From the NCBI GenBank assembly GCA_025055765.1, contig JANWWS010000007.1, forward strand, positions 1 to 64,000: 64,000 bases of DNA, in the 5' to 3' direction. The notes beneath the pieces were generated by a model, which did no database searches, was not told the origin of the DNA, and was given only the letters and a program-made list of their open reading frames with translations. The DNA comes from Leptospiraceae bacterium. Lineage in GTDB: Bacteria > Spirochaetota > Leptospiria > Turneriellales > Turneriellaceae. Every line of letters starts with the position of its first letter. Within the stretch, counting starts at the first letter, position 1. Positions 54,025 to 63,949 of this stretch are shown here, one piece after another. Both the position numbers and the translations under genes were made by a program.

Positions 54025-55542
54025 CTACTCCACTCTAACTTCTTTAATTATAGGCGGATCTAAAACAACACTTGAGCGCACCACGAAGCTGGAAACCGCA
54101 CTTTCACGCCTTTCTTTGCCTCTTTGGGCAATTACCCGCCAATACCACCGACCACTTTGCTCAAGGGTTAACTCATAGCTATTGCGCTCTGTCTTGTAAC
54201 TTTCTTTTTTCGATGGCGATTTTTGCCACAACTCTAATACATATCGGGATACTCTGTCGTCCTTCTTCCACATAAAGAGCACCTTTTCGCCATGAGCAAA
54301 CTTTTCATTTGGTAGTGGTTGAATGATAACAGGTGGGCCAAGTTTTATCTCCTTCTTACTTATCTCTTTTTTTTCTCTAGTATTTTGCTCCTCAGCTATT
54401 TCTTTTTGAACAAATTCATCTCCAGACTTTACCACAAAATGGCGCACCTCACTTGTAAATTCCCCTCCAACACTTATGCGCCAAAAATACCTGCCACTTT
54501 CGTGTAACGAAAGTTTTACATGGTTCTTACTTGTATAAAGTCGAGTGTGAATTTCTGAAAAAGATCGATCTTTCGAGACTTCTAAGAGTACAGTTTCTCC
54601 AGGATCACTTTTTTTCCACTCAAAAGAAATTTTTTTGCCCAAAGGAAACACTTCTTCATTTTTTGGAGATAAAATTTCCAACTGAATGGCTTCTTTGATA
54701 CGAAAAGATTGGACTTTCGTGGCCCTATCTTTGTCTCTCACCTGCCAAAAATATTTGCCCGGTGCAAGTTCAAGCTCCACCTCACTTTTGTCTTTTACCT
54801 CTACACTTTGTCCACTCTTCAGAGAGGGATCTTTGCCGAGTACAAGCTTTTGCTCATTGCCTAATGGACTTTCCCACCGGAAGGCTAATTTTGTCGTTGG
54901 CTTTCTTGTACGAATCAATGCTCCTTCTGCCGGTGAAAGTTGGACAATTACCAAACGCTCTTTTTTTTCAACACCATCTCTGTCTAGTTCAATAGACTCT
55001 CCTGCAGCTAGCTTTGTTTCTTTTTTACCCTTTTTCAAGATCACAGGCCCTTCTTCAGCCTGCAAAAATATTTTGTCTTGGTTTTTTACAATGCGAACGC
55101 GAGATTGGTGTACCTCAAGTTCTGTATTTTCTGAGAGTAGAATAGTGGATTTTTTGGCTGATCCAGAAGTGTATAAAGAGCCCTCCTGCAATTTTATAGC
55201 TAACTCTTTTTCTGTTGGTTCAATAACGATTAGACTATTGGGTTCTACAAAAATATGTAGCCCATTTTTCAAAAGAATCTGGGCATCCGACTCATCTTTC
55301 GTTAATATGCTGTCATAAAGAAATAAATCACTACCGGGATTAACTTCTTCCCATAGCATGCGGTCGGCAAACTTGCGCATCACTACATGATATTTATATT
55401 GCACCACCCCAACAGGCTCACCACTTATCGTAAGAGGTTTTCTTTCGTAGGTAAGATATATGGCTACCCCTAAAAAAAGCGCAAGCACAAGAAGGATAAG
55501 GCTCACCCATACATCTTTCTTTTCTATTTTTCTCTTAGGCAT
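54025..55542 (-). CDS. FecR-domain membrane protein with repeated Ig-like segments
   Basis: The 505-aa product is anchored by one N-terminal membrane segment (about 11-30, VSLILLVLALFLGVAIYL). A FecR-like domain follows (about 60-195): SDAQILLKNGLHIFVEPNSLIVIEP, ELAIKLQEGSLYTSG and KETKLAAGESIELD. Then come three similar segments of the type FRWESPLG...GKYFWQVRDKD, FEWKKSDPGE...GRYFWRISVGG and FMWKKDDRVSR...GRWYWRVIAQRG, each ending in an aromatic W.v core. It overlaps the adenylate cyclase gene by 8 nt. This gene pair is known in Leptospira; the protein may sense or hold something in the periplasm for the cyclase. Confidence 0.8.
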   Translation of the reverse strand: MPKRKIEKKDVWVSLILLVLALFLGVAIYLTYERKPLTISGEPVGVVQYKYHVVMRKFADRMLWEEVNPGSDLFLYDSILTKDESDAQILLKNGLHIFVEPNSLIVIEPTEKELAIKLQEGSLYTSGSAKKSTILLSENTELEVHQSRVRIVKNQDKIFLQAEEGPVILKKGKKETKLAAGESIELDRDGVEKKERLVIVQLSPAEGALIRTRKPTTKLAFRWESPLGNEQKLVLGKDPSLKSGQSVEVKDKSEVELELAPGKYFWQVRDKDRATKVQSFRIKEAIQLEILSPKNEEVFPLGKKISFEWKKSDPGETVLLEVSKDRSFSEIHTRLYTSKNHVKLSLHESGRYFWRISVGGEFTSEVRHFVVKSGDEFVQKEIAEEQNTREKKEISKKEIKLGPPVIIQPLPNEKFAHGEKVLFMWKKDDRVSRYVLELWQKSPSKKESYKTERNSYELTLEQSGRWYWRVIAQRGKERRESAVSSFVVRSSVVLDPPIIKEVRVE

Positions 55543-57349
55543 GTCTTGCTTTCTTTAACTTGCCCAGTGGCTTCGTGTCAATGAGTTTTTGTAATTCTTC
55601 AAGACTTCGTGGCGCATTTGGATCACTTTTAAGTCCCAAGACAGCATAAATATGCTGTGGCTCACTCTTACCCCGAATTAAAATTTTCTCAAGCGGTTGC
55701 GTTCTAAAAAAATCATGCACCAACTCATAGGTGCTTTTCGAGATAAGGATATCACTTCCAAAAGCCTTGTTGAGGCTTTGCAGCCTGCTCGCCAAATTCA
55801 CGGTATCTCCCACTACCGTATATTCGAGGCGGTCCTGAGAACCAATTTGACCTGCCAGCACCTTTCCACTGGCAATACCGATGCCTATGGATATGGGCGG
55901 CAGCTCCACAGCCTTTCTCTTTTCATTTAAATGAAGTAAGGCTTCCCGCATCTCGAGGGCGCAGAGCACGGCGTTTTTGGCATCATTGCCATAGGAAATG
56001 GGAGCTCCCCAAACAGCCATAATAGCATCCCCTATGAACTTATCTACAAACCCGGAGCGGCGATGGATGATATTCACCATAATTGACAAGTATTCATTAA
56101 GAAAATCAACAACGAGGCGGGGATCCATGTGCTCCGTAAGAGCCGTAAAGGATCTTATATCAGAAAAAAGCACGCTTACCTCTCGTATTTCTCCTCCCAA
56201 GCTAAGATCGCGCTGTAAAACCATACGGGCAATTTCAGGGTTGACAAATTTATTCAAAGCTCCCTTTAATTTCTCCCTTTCTGCAAGCCCAACTTTCATC
56301 TCGAGGAAAGCCTGGCTTAACTCCCCTATCTCATCCTTACTTTTTACTTCAATGGGGATGTCATAATTGCCATGGCGTATTTCTTGCGCCGCATGGGCGA
56401 GGTCTTTAATGGGGACAGATAAAGTGCGGGCAAAATAGTATACGAAAAGAACTGACAAAGTGATAATGAAAAGGGCAACTAGGAGAGAGCGCCAGCGAGC
56501 AATGCGCACCCCCTCAAACGCCACCTCTTCCCTTACGCTAGAAATTAAAATAAGCTCATCCTTCCAAAATTTCTGGAAAGCTCCATAATGAGCAACACCT
56601 TGGTCATCAAAACGCAAAACACCACTGCGGGCTGGCATCCTCTTTATTTTCTCAATGACCGCTGGGGGGGTTAAATCTCCTTTTTGCATAATTTCCGCAT
56701 CACTATGAAGTAAAAGCTCACCTTTCTTATTATAGAGCATAACTGAATAAAGCGAATTTTTCTCTACAATCATCTGCATGTCGAGGATAAAGCTTACTCG
56801 CAAGTTTTCTGCCACCAGCAGAACATAGAGCCTGTCTTTTTCTCTCTCGTGAACATAACCCCAGAGGGGATAATCGACGCTAGCTGATAAATTAAACAGG
56901 TTTTGAGATGAACCTTTTTTCCAGATCTGATGAAGTTCTTTATAGCTTTTCTCAAGCAACTTAGCATCCAATGAGTTATCCTCGGCCTGCCAGAAAATGC
57001 CATGACTATCGGCTACAGCTAGTATAAATTTTTCTTCTTGAAAAAGCTTTCTGATTAGGGATGCAGAGGACTTATCTTTTTTTAAAGTAAGGGCAAGATT
57101 TAGGGTTTTTGTGAGCCTTTCCAGTTCTCCCTCTAGTTTCTCTGCTAAAACTTTCCCTGTGCGAGAATTCAACAACGCTACCATGCTGCGCATATCTTCT
57201 TGAAAAATTCCCACCACAATTGCGCTTAAGAGTAAAAGCGAAACCAGAACCAAGAGAGAGATAATAGCTATAAGTTTGGTGCTGATGGAAAGATCACGCA
57301 CGCCCCTCAAGAGCCGAATAAAAAAACCCATGCTCTGGGCTTGTGGCAA
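55535..57349 (-). CDS. Class III adenylate cyclase with periplasmic sensor and HAMP
   Basis: The 604-aa product makes cAMP. Two membrane segments (about 28-50 and 285-305) bracket a periplasmic sensor; a HAMP domain follows (IKDLAHAAQEIRHGNY to IGELSQAF). The catalytic domain (about 390-570) has the metal Asp motif VLFSDIRSFTAL, DKFIGDAIMAVWGAP with the second Asp and the Lys that selects adenine, and EYTVVGDTVNLASRLQ with the transition-state Asn and Arg. These favour ATP over GTP. A second ATG at 57331 is possible. The FecR gene follows with an 8-nt overlap. Confidence 0.88.
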   Translation of the reverse strand: MPQAQSMGFFIRLLRGVRDLSISTKLIAIISLLVLVSLLLLSAIVVGIFQEDMRSMVALLNSRTGKVLAEKLEGELERLTKTLNLALTLKKDKSSASLIRKLFQEEKFILAVADSHGIFWQAEDNSLDAKLLEKSYKELHQIWKKGSSQNLFNLSASVDYPLWGYVHEREKDRLYVLLVAENLRVSFILDMQMIVEKNSLYSVMLYNKKGELLLHSDAEIMQKGDLTPPAVIEKIKRMPARSGVLRFDDQGVAHYGAFQKFWKDELILISSVREEVAFEGVRIARWRSLLVALFIITLSVLFVYYFARTLSVPIKDLAHAAQEIRHGNYDIPIEVKSKDEIGELSQAFLEMKVGLAEREKLKGALNKFVNPEIARMVLQRDLSLGGEIREVSVLFSDIRSFTALTEHMDPRLVVDFLNEYLSIMVNIIHRRSGFVDKFIGDAIMAVWGAPISYGNDAKNAVLCALEMREALLHLNEKRKAVELPPISIGIGIASGKVLAGQIGSQDRLEYTVVGDTVNLASRLQSLNKAFGSDILISKSTYELVHDFFRTQPLEKILIRGKSEPQHIYAVLGLKSDPNAPRSLEELQKLIDTKPLGKLKKARHA

Positions 57350-57375
57350 CAGCTATTTTTCCAGTAAAGCTGTTT

Positions 57376-58200
57376 TTACATTTTTGGTATATTACGACCG
57401 TAAAAAATCTCAGCCATTTCTTTTTTAATGCGTTTTTTAATGTGTTTTTTCTCTCCTGGCATAAAATCTTTCTTTGCTGTATTAAACAAATAATTGTCTA
57501 AATCAAATTCCTTTACAATCATTTTGGTGTGAAAGATATTTTCTTGGTAAATGTTTACATCTACCATAGTGTACTTATCTCGCATTTCGTCAGAGATAAA
57601 GTTTTGAATCGAATTAATTTTGTGGTCTATAAAGTATTTTTTTCCCTCGACATCTCGCGTGAAGCCCCTAACCCGATAATCGATCATGACAATGTCTGGG
57701 TTAAACGAATAAAGGAGAAAATTGAGGGCTTTTAGAGGAGAAATTTGACCACAGGTGGAGACATCGATGTCAGCGCGAAAGGTGCTTATACCATTGTCAG
57801 GATGGCTTTCTGGATAGGTATGAACTGTTATATGGCTTTTGTCGAGATGCGCAACTACCGCTTCCGGAAGAGGACCTGGTACTTCTGTTTCTTGCACCAC
57901 CACATCCTGTGGCACACTAGGATCCCTCTGGTGGTCTTCTGCCACAAGCATAGTAACGCTGGCCCCTTGAGGATCATAGTCTTGGGAAGCAATATTGAGA
58001 ATTTTTGCTCCAATGATTTCGGCTACCTTGGTTAAGATCTCCGTAAGTCTTTGCGCATTGTACATCTCGTCAATGTATTCAATATAGGCTTTACGGTTAG
58101 CTGGAGACTTGGCATAGCATATGTCGTACATGTTAAAGCTAAGTGTCTTGGTGAGATTATTGAATCCGTAAAGTTTTAGTTTTTTAATTGGCTTGATCAT
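57376..58200 (-). CDS. speD: S-adenosylmethionine decarboxylase (proenzyme)
   Basis: SpeD supplies the aminopropyl group for spermidine. The 274-aa product is the long, Enterobacteria-type form: [80 protein letters not shown], and [33 protein letters not shown]. The self-cleavage site is the Lys-Ser bond in DKSHI, which forms the pyruvoyl group. I start it at ATG 58200; the frame is open 36 nt further. No speE is in the window, but potABC and mtnP are. Confidence 0.92.
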   Translation of the reverse strand: MIKPIKKLKLYGFNNLTKTLSFNMYDICYAKSPANRKAYIEYIDEMYNAQRLTEILTKVAEIIGAKILNIASQDYDPQGASVTMLVAEDHQRDPSVPQDVVVQETEVPGPLPEAVVAHLDKSHITVHTYPESHPDNGISTFRADIDVSTCGQISPLKALNFLLYSFNPDIVMIDYRVRGFTRDVEGKKYFIDHKINSIQNFISDEMRDKYTMVDVNIYQENIFHTKMIVKEFDLDNYLFNTAKKDFMPGEKKHIKKRIKKEMAEIFYGRNIPKM

Positions 58201-58277
58201 CCCCCTTCCCTTTAGGCCAGCAATTTTCTTAAGCAAATGGTAAAGCTACAAAAAAAGCTATCGGGGGTCAAGTTTTA

Positions 58278-59024
58278 TTATTTAATTTGTTCTCTCTCTT
58301 GCCTCAATTGACGGCGAAGGTCTATTTCGGATATGACTAAAGTAATATTACTTTCGGCAAAAGGCACAATTAGGTCTCCAAAATTTCGTCCTGCTAATAA
58401 GATAAGGCGGCTTGGCTTTAAAAGCTTTTCGAGCATTTTTAGCTGCACAATGTTCTCAGCCGTTAGAAAGCTTTGGTTACGTAAATCTAAGGCTATTACA
58501 GGGTATTTTTCCTCAAGAGCCTCATAATGGCTAAAAATCTCGCGCACTAGGCGGTCTGACAGTTTGTCATGTATAATTATTTTTGTAAATAATTCCTCAA
58601 TCTCTAACTCAATAAGTTTTTCCGGTGGATTTATTTTTTTGTTTTCCTGTTGGATATCTCGCAAGGACAACACCCGGTAGAGTTGGTCTTGCAGTGTTTT
58701 TAGCTTAACAGGCTTTCTTAAGAAAGCTTGGGCACCATTTTCCGCGGCAGCCAACACCTGTTCTCGTGAGGCATTTGAGGTTAGCATAAGTACCGGTATG
58801 CTTCGCGTTATTCCCAAGTGGTTAAAAAATCTCAGCAAAGCTAACCCATCGGTCTGGCCAAGGTCGATGTCGAGAAAAATGGCATCAAACCGCTGCGTCT
58901 TCAACTTGTTCTGAGCCTCTATGGAACCATTGGCACCGGTAACAGCAAAGTCTTCATATGGCAAACTGCGCCGTACCAATTCAATCATGTCGGGGTCATC
59001 ATCGATGACCAGAACCCGGTACAT
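58278..59024 (-). CDS. Response regulator with an STAS-like C-terminal segment
   Basis: The 248-aa product starts with a complete receiver domain: RVLVIDDDPDMIELV, the phosphoacceptor Asp in FDAIFLDIDLGQTDG, VLMLTSNASREQVLAAAENGAQAFLRKPVKLKTL. There is no HTH. The last 110 residues contain YPVIALDLRNQSFLTAENIVQLKML and LILLAGRNFGDLIVPFAESNITLVISE, whose plan is like a STAS domain though the DSS motif is absent. It starts 1 nt after the Rieske gene ends. Confidence 0.78.
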   Translation of the reverse strand: MYRVLVIDDDPDMIELVRRSLPYEDFAVTGANGSIEAQNKLKTQRFDAIFLDIDLGQTDGLALLRFFNHLGITRSIPVLMLTSNASREQVLAAAENGAQAFLRKPVKLKTLQDQLYRVLSLRDIQQENKKINPPEKLIELEIEELFTKIIIHDKLSDRLVREIFSHYEALEEKYPVIALDLRNQSFLTAENIVQLKMLEKLLKPSRLILLAGRNFGDLIVPFAESNITLVISEIDLRRQLRQEREQIK

Positions 59025-59025
59025 T

Positions 59026-59430
59026 TTAGGACTGAACTACCACCTTGCCCTCACTGTTTACCACCACCTCGTAGCGAACAAGAGATTGTGTGGTACGAGC
59101 TCCATTGCCCTGACCCTGATCATTGTAGTATTGGTCTTTATGACGTTGGCACTGCATTTGGGTTGAGCTAATGGCCTTTACCTCACCACCTTGATGGGGA
59201 CAACGCCGCCCAAAAGCACGGTATTCGTTTCCCACCCGCAGCACTATAACTCCATTTAAGTTTATAAAGCCCTGCTCATCGAGCTCTGCTTTTTGTTCGG
59301 GAGTCAAGGTAAGATTACCACTTAAGTTTTCTCCCTCCTCCTCGTCGGAAGCACATGAAAAAAAACTAACAGGCACAAAAAGCGTCAGGGTAGCACCTGC
59401 TGCTTGCCGCAAGAAATCGCGCCGATACAT
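59026..59430 (-). CDS. Rieske [2Fe-2S] protein, Tat-exported lipoprotein
   Basis: The 134-aa product begins MYRRDFLRQAAG, a twin-arginine signal, and then a lipobox-like FFSCAS. The mature part carries RRCPHQGGEV and CQRHKDQYYNDQG, the C-x-H and C-x2-H ligands of a Rieske cluster. It lacks a transmembrane oxidase partner in the neighbourhood. A response regulator follows after 1 nt on the same strand. Confidence 0.82.
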   Translation of the reverse strand: MYRRDFLRQAAGATLTLFVPVSFFSCASDEEEGENLSGNLTLTPEQKAELDEQGFINLNGVIVLRVGNEYRAFGRRCPHQGGEVKAISSTQMQCQRHKDQYYNDQGQGNGARTTQSLVRYEVVVNSEGKVVVQS

Positions 59431-59608
59431 ATTTTGAATTGCCTGCTCGCTTTTTCTTTGTCAAGAAAAATTCATGCGATGAACTTTCGTGAGGGAAGTA
59501 GCCAGAGCCCCCAGAATGGCTATATTATGCCCAAAACCAGTTAGATTTTTTACTTTAGCTAAAAAATTCTTGTCAGGCTGCTTTTTCCTAAAAGCTGGCC
59601 ATAGCCCC

Positions 59609-61702
59609 ATGCGATTTTATCTCGGTGTTTTCGTTGCCACCACAATTTCCTTATACCCTCAGGAAATGTTGACTAGGTCAGAACAAAGAGCCTTGCAAAC
59701 CCCCTCCTATATCCTCGACCGAGCTTTTGACGCTTATTTTAAAGGGGAATTTGATCAAGCCTTGTTACATTTTGAAAAATACGTGGAGATTGTCGGAGAT
59801 CGCGAGGTACCGTTACGGTACTTGGGTCGCATTTATATCGAACGCAACGAGCTTAACAAGGCCATAAGTTACTTAGAGCGCGCAAGTAAGGCAGAGGCAA
59901 AACCATTAGACTCCCTCATGCTTTTAGCAGAGCTGTATTTGAAAATGGGGAAAACCAAACAAGCCATTAATTGCTTAGAAAAAATTCTCAGCTATGATGC
60001 CTTTCACGAGCGTGCCTTATCTGCTTTAGGTTATATCTATCACCAAAATGACGGGCGCAAAGCTGCGGCGTATTATAAAAGGCTAATTTTAGCGGTACAA
60101 AAAGGAAGCAACAACCCGGAGCTTTTCTATCAAGCCTATACCTTTCTCGGTAACTTTTACTATCATCAGGGCGACTATCAAAAAGCAATTTTTTATTATC
60201 GCAAGGTAGTAGATCTAGATAGTCAAAATTTACGCAACCAGCTTATCTTAGGTGAACTCTATAAAGTTGCAGGTAATTTTGCGAAATCAGTTGAAGCCTT
60301 AGAGTCCTTGCTAGAAAGGCAGCCATTTTATGAAGCGGCGCTAGAGTCTATTGTAGAATCGCTGTTTATTTTAGCAGATAAAAGACTCAATCGCTATCTG
60401 CGGGACATCCAAAAAACGAAGAAAGCTCGGGAAAAACTCATGCAAGCCATCTATTATTTTGCCCAAGAAAATTTCTCTGAAAGTGAACGACTTTTTAAAG
60501 AAGTTCTCTCTGAAAATCCAAATCGACTGAGCGCTCATATAGGTCTTGCTAGAATCGCTGAGCAGCGGGGAGATAAGAAAACCCTTAAGAATGAAGCCTT
60601 TACGGCAGTAGTTCTCTCCCAAAAGGTGGGCGCCTACCCTGTTGCTCAAATTTATGTGGTTCCTGTTTTTGCTGTCATGGCTGAGGAATCTGAAAAAATG
60701 AATTTCGTGAATCATTTTTTTTCTCCCGTCATGGAAAACTTAAGTCCAGAAATAGAGCAACAAGCCCTTGATTATGCAGAGCTTTACGCAACTCATGCAG
60801 AAACCCTAGAAAATTTAGAACAAACGCGATTGGCCTTTGTCTATAACATTCATGCTTTGCGCTACGCTAACCGCTTACTCAAGTGGTACAAAGAGACAAA
60901 CCAACATCAGAAATTAGACCCCATGAGAGCAAAGGCCTACCAAATCTGGATTAACCAAGCATGGCTTGCGCAAGCTAAAGAATTGGCCCGATACGAACAA
61001 GCTTTACGATACTTAGACCATGCCAGGGAGCTTATCCCTACCGGAGCCACTGCTCTTTTTCTTAAAGGCGCAATACTCTACTCCATGGGTGAAAAAAACC
61101 CAGATTATTACCGCCAGGCCGAACCCTATCTTTCCCAAGCCATAAACCAGGCTGAAAAAAATAAAGAGGAAAACCCGGAGCAAAATAGAGTGCCTGGCAA
61201 TTACTACTTTTACTATGCTATGGCACTTGAAAAAAACGGGAACTTTCCTTTGGCTGAACAGTATTTTTTGAAAGCCATTGAAGCTGAGCCTTATAATGCC
61301 TCTTTTCAAAACTACTTGGGCTATTTATACTCCTTGCGCAATGAAAAATTAGAAAAAGCCCATGACCTTCTTTTACGTGCCCTTGAAGATGATCCCGAAA
61401 ATGAAGCTTATCTTGATTCCTATGGATGGATTTTGTTTCGCATGGGCAAACCCCGCGAAGCACTGGAGCAGCTTATCCTTGCTGCTAATTTTGCCTCGGC
61501 AAGAAATGTCACCGATGCCGTTATTTTTTATCATTTGGCAGAAGTTTACTACTCGTTAGCGGATTACTCGCTTGCCCATTTCTATTATACTAAGACTCTT
61601 GAAAATATAGACAAAAGTTCAGAAAAATTAGATGAAGCTTACATTAGGCTTAGGCTAGGTGAGCTGCAGCCATACCGCAATGGCCAAAGCAAGAAACCGT
61701 AG
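59609..61702 (+). CDS. Exported TPR protein
   Basis: The start at ATG 59609 gives a signal peptide (MRFYLGVFVATTISLYPQ) and 697 aa; an in-frame GTG at 59489 is possible but would hide the signal. At least nine TPR units can be read, for example KGEFDQALLHFEKYVEIV, HQGDYQKAIFYYRKVVDLD, QENFSESERLFKEVLSENP and LADYSLAHFYYTKTLENID. The family is typical of periplasmic scaffolds that hold lipoprotein or envelope complexes. It opens a run of tightly spaced genes with a lipoprotein of LolA/LolB-like form. Confidence 0.78.
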   Translation: MRFYLGVFVATTISLYPQEMLTRSEQRALQTPSYILDRAFDAYFKGEFDQALLHFEKYVEIVGDREVPLRYLGRIYIERNELNKAISYLERASKAEAKPLDSLMLLAELYLKMGKTKQAINCLEKILSYDAFHERALSALGYIYHQNDGRKAAAYYKRLILAVQKGSNNPELFYQAYTFLGNFYYHQGDYQKAIFYYRKVVDLDSQNLRNQLILGELYKVAGNFAKSVEALESLLERQPFYEAALESIVESLFILADKRLNRYLRDIQKTKKAREKLMQAIYYFAQENFSESERLFKEVLSENPNRLSAHIGLARIAEQRGDKKTLKNEAFTAVVLSQKVGAYPVAQIYVVPVFAVMAEESEKMNFVNHFFSPVMENLSPEIEQQALDYAELYATHAETLENLEQTRLAFVYNIHALRYANRLLKWYKETNQHQKLDPMRAKAYQIWINQAWLAQAKELARYEQALRYLDHARELIPTGATALFLKGAILYSMGEKNPDYYRQAEPYLSQAINQAEKNKEENPEQNRVPGNYYFYYAMALEKNGNFPLAEQYFLKAIEAEPYNASFQNYLGYLYSLRNEKLEKAHDLLLRALEDDPENEAYLDSYGWILFRMGKPREALEQLILAANFASARNVTDAVIFYHLAEVYYSLADYSLAHFYYTKTLENIDKSSEKLDEAYIRLRLGELQPYRNGQSKKP

Positions 61703-61710
61703 GAGTTTGT

Positions 61711-62604
61711 ATGGGAAATTTCCAAGAATATTGGCAAAGTAGAGTTCGCTCCCCTGCATTTCGTCAAAGAGTGCGAGAGCTCCATGAAAAGGCTTGGGCC
61801 GAATTTCTTTCTACACCCATGTTAGAAATGTTGCAAGTTGTGGAGTGGCAGATCCAAAAATTTCCACTTGATCCGTCTTGGCACAGTGCCTTTGACAAAA
61901 TGGGCCGAGACATACATGATATGGTAAGCGCACGCATCAAAGAGAGAGACAAAGCCCCTCAAGAGGTACTCTCACCCAACACCATCGCTCTATGGCGCAA
62001 GTTTGTAGGAAAACCACTAGAACTTGACGAAGAAACTGTCTCTACTCTCGTAGATGCACCAGCTGTACGAGAACTATTTGTCACTATTATACATGATTCC
62101 ATCATAGAGTTTAACCGCAAATTCAATCCCTTTTTTGGTGGGCTCACAGCTCTTGGTCTTGATAAACAAATACGCGAGTTTATTACCCCTTTTATGGGAC
62201 ATATCACGGAACTTGCTAAAAATTTTATTTTAAATCCAGCCAATCGAGCCAAAATCGGCGAGTTTCAAGAAATTGCCTTTGATCTCGTTGTGCGCCAAAA
62301 ACCTGCTTTTTTTTATAATTTGAGTAGCAAGGAGGGAGACGAGCTTTTTATTCAAGCCCTGCATGAAACCTTTCGCGATCAAGAACTAAAGGAATTCGTA
62401 TTAGAGATTTTCCGTAAATATCGTTTAGATGTAGAAGCAAAGCATGGCCAAAAGAGCCTAAAAGACTACTTAGCGGAAAATGGGATCCATCCGACCCCAC
62501 CCGTAATAAGCGATGAGGAACTGGACTTTTATCTAAAAAAAGCAGCCGAGAGCCCTACCCTTTTGTGGTTTTTGCAAGAAGAATTTGAACTATACCAAAA
62601 ATGA
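61711..62604 (+). CDS. Helical cytoplasmic protein of unknown function
   Basis: I do not recognise this 297-aa protein. It has no signal peptide or membrane segment and looks mainly helical, with charged residues throughout. A central stretch (FNRKFNPFFGGLTALGLDKQIREFITPFMGHI) is the most conserved-looking. AGGAG precedes the ATG by 7 nt, and the stop overlaps the next ATG by 4 nt (ATGA), so it is in one operon with the TPR, lipoprotein and glycosylase genes. Confidence 0.65.
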   Translation: MGNFQEYWQSRVRSPAFRQRVRELHEKAWAEFLSTPMLEMLQVVEWQIQKFPLDPSWHSAFDKMGRDIHDMVSARIKERDKAPQEVLSPNTIALWRKFVGKPLELDEETVSTLVDAPAVRELFVTIIHDSIIEFNRKFNPFFGGLTALGLDKQIREFITPFMGHITELAKNFILNPANRAKIGEFQEIAFDLVVRQKPAFFYNLSSKEGDELFIQALHETFRDQELKEFVLEIFRKYRLDVEAKHGQKSLKDYLAENGIHPTPPVISDEELDFYLKKAAESPTLLWFLQEEFELYQK

Positions 62605-63311
62605 ATTTTGTTGTTTTTGTCATTTTTTGGGTTCTCTCCCCCATTGGCTGTGCCTCTACACAAAGCCACGGCAAAGAGAGAGCTAACCCTACTTTAGCTA
62701 AGCAAGCTCTCCATGAGAAGTTGCGCCAAAATTACCCGGCCTACGCACGGCTGCAAGCTTACTTTACCCTTAAGGGAAAGGTGGATGGCCAAGAAATTTA
62801 TTATGAGGGAATCCTTGATTCAAAACAAAAGTCTTTTTCTGTATTGCTTAAAGACAGTATCTTTAAATCTCCCCTTTTTTCTATAAAAATTGACGAGGAA
62901 AAGGTAATTCAAATAGATTATCTCAGGGACAAGAAAGAGACCATACCCTTTGAGGAATACCGCTGGGTGGTGCTTTTTGGGCGGCTTTTTCCCTTTCGCT
63001 TTTTTTATCCCATTCTCAAAGGCTACCTTCCTAATGAGATTTTCCTAGAAGATACGGTTTACGAAGAAACAAAGGAGGGTAAAATTAGATTTTTATTTAA
63101 GACCCCTTATTTTGACGCCCGCGCTGTCATCGAGGAAGGTATCTTGCGCAACCTCTTCTACAAAAACGAGATAAACCAAGAAGTAGTAGCCATAACTTTT
63201 GAGGGAACATCCATGGCCCAGGGACGCTATTTTCCTCAAAAAATCTACATTTCACGGCCAAAGACTCTCGACTATGTACAATTAAACTTCTCTAGGGTGG
63301 TAGTCGAATAA
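62601..63311 (+). CDS. Lipoprotein, LolA/LolB- or DUF4292-like
   Basis: The 236-aa product has a lipoprotein signal ending SPIGC. The mature part starts with a helix and then strands of the form [35 protein letters not shown] and [19 protein letters not shown]. This open-barrel plan is common to LolA/LolB-type lipid or lipoprotein carriers and DUF4292. The assignment is by fold pattern only. It overlaps the upstream stop by 4 nt and shares one base of its stop with the glycosylase start. Confidence 0.65.
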   Translation: MNFVVFVIFWVLSPIGCASTQSHGKERANPTLAKQALHEKLRQNYPAYARLQAYFTLKGKVDGQEIYYEGILDSKQKSFSVLLKDSIFKSPLFSIKIDEEKVIQIDYLRDKKETIPFEEYRWVVLFGRLFPFRFFYPILKGYLPNEIFLEDTVYEETKEGKIRFLFKTPYFDARAVIEEGILRNLFYKNEINQEVVAITFEGTSMAQGRYFPQKIYISRPKTLDYVQLNFSRVVVE

Positions 63312-63949
63312 TGGAGGAGCTTGAAAAATTACGTAAAGAAGTATCGGCATGTGTGCGCTGCATACTGCATACCACACGCACACAGACAGTTTTTGGAGAA
63401 GGCAATCCACATGCCAAGGTTATGTTTATTGGCGAAGGACCTGGCAAAACGGAAGATCTCACGGGGCGCCCTTTTGTAGGTCGAGCGGGTGAGCTTTTAA
63501 CCCGCATCATTGAACGAGGCATGAAAATCCCCCGCAGCGAAGTCTACATCGCCAACATTGTCAAATGCCGACCCACTGTTGATTTAGCTTTTCAAAAAGA
63601 CAGACCCCCCACTCCCGAGGAGGTGGCCCAGTGCTCTCCCTTTCTTGAGCGACAAATTCAACTTATTAAGCCTAAGGTAATTGTAGCCCTGGGAGGACCT
63701 GCTGCCAAATACTTATTAAAGACAGAACTTGGCATAACTAAGTTACGCGGAAAGTGGGGATGGCATGGTGACATTCCCGTTATGCCCACCTACCACCCCA
63801 GCTATGTTTTACGCAACGGGGGGGAGGAAAGCCCATTAAAAAAAGATGTCTGGGAGGATATTAAAAAGGTCATGGCATACCTAGATGGCAAACTGGTCCT
63901 TTCCCAGCCAAGATCACCTTCCCAGCAAGAACTTTGGCTTGATCTATGA
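63311..63949 (+). CDS. Uracil-DNA glycosylase, family 4
   Basis: The 212-aa enzyme removes uracil from DNA. It has the N-terminal Cys pair (CVRCILH) of the [4Fe-4S] family-4 group, the motif [56 protein letters not shown] with the other two Cys, [14 protein letters not shown] and the HPSYVLRN block. It is joined to the upstream lipoprotein gene by a 1-nt overlap and followed by another lipoprotein gene with a 4-nt overlap. Confidence 0.93.
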   Translation: MEELEKLRKEVSACVRCILHTTRTQTVFGEGNPHAKVMFIGEGPGKTEDLTGRPFVGRAGELLTRIIERGMKIPRSEVYIANIVKCRPTVDLAFQKDRPPTPEEVAQCSPFLERQIQLIKPKVIVALGGPAAKYLLKTELGITKLRGKWGWHGDIPVMPTYHPSYVLRNGGEESPLKKDVWEDIKKVMAYLDGKLVLSQPRSPSQQELWLDL

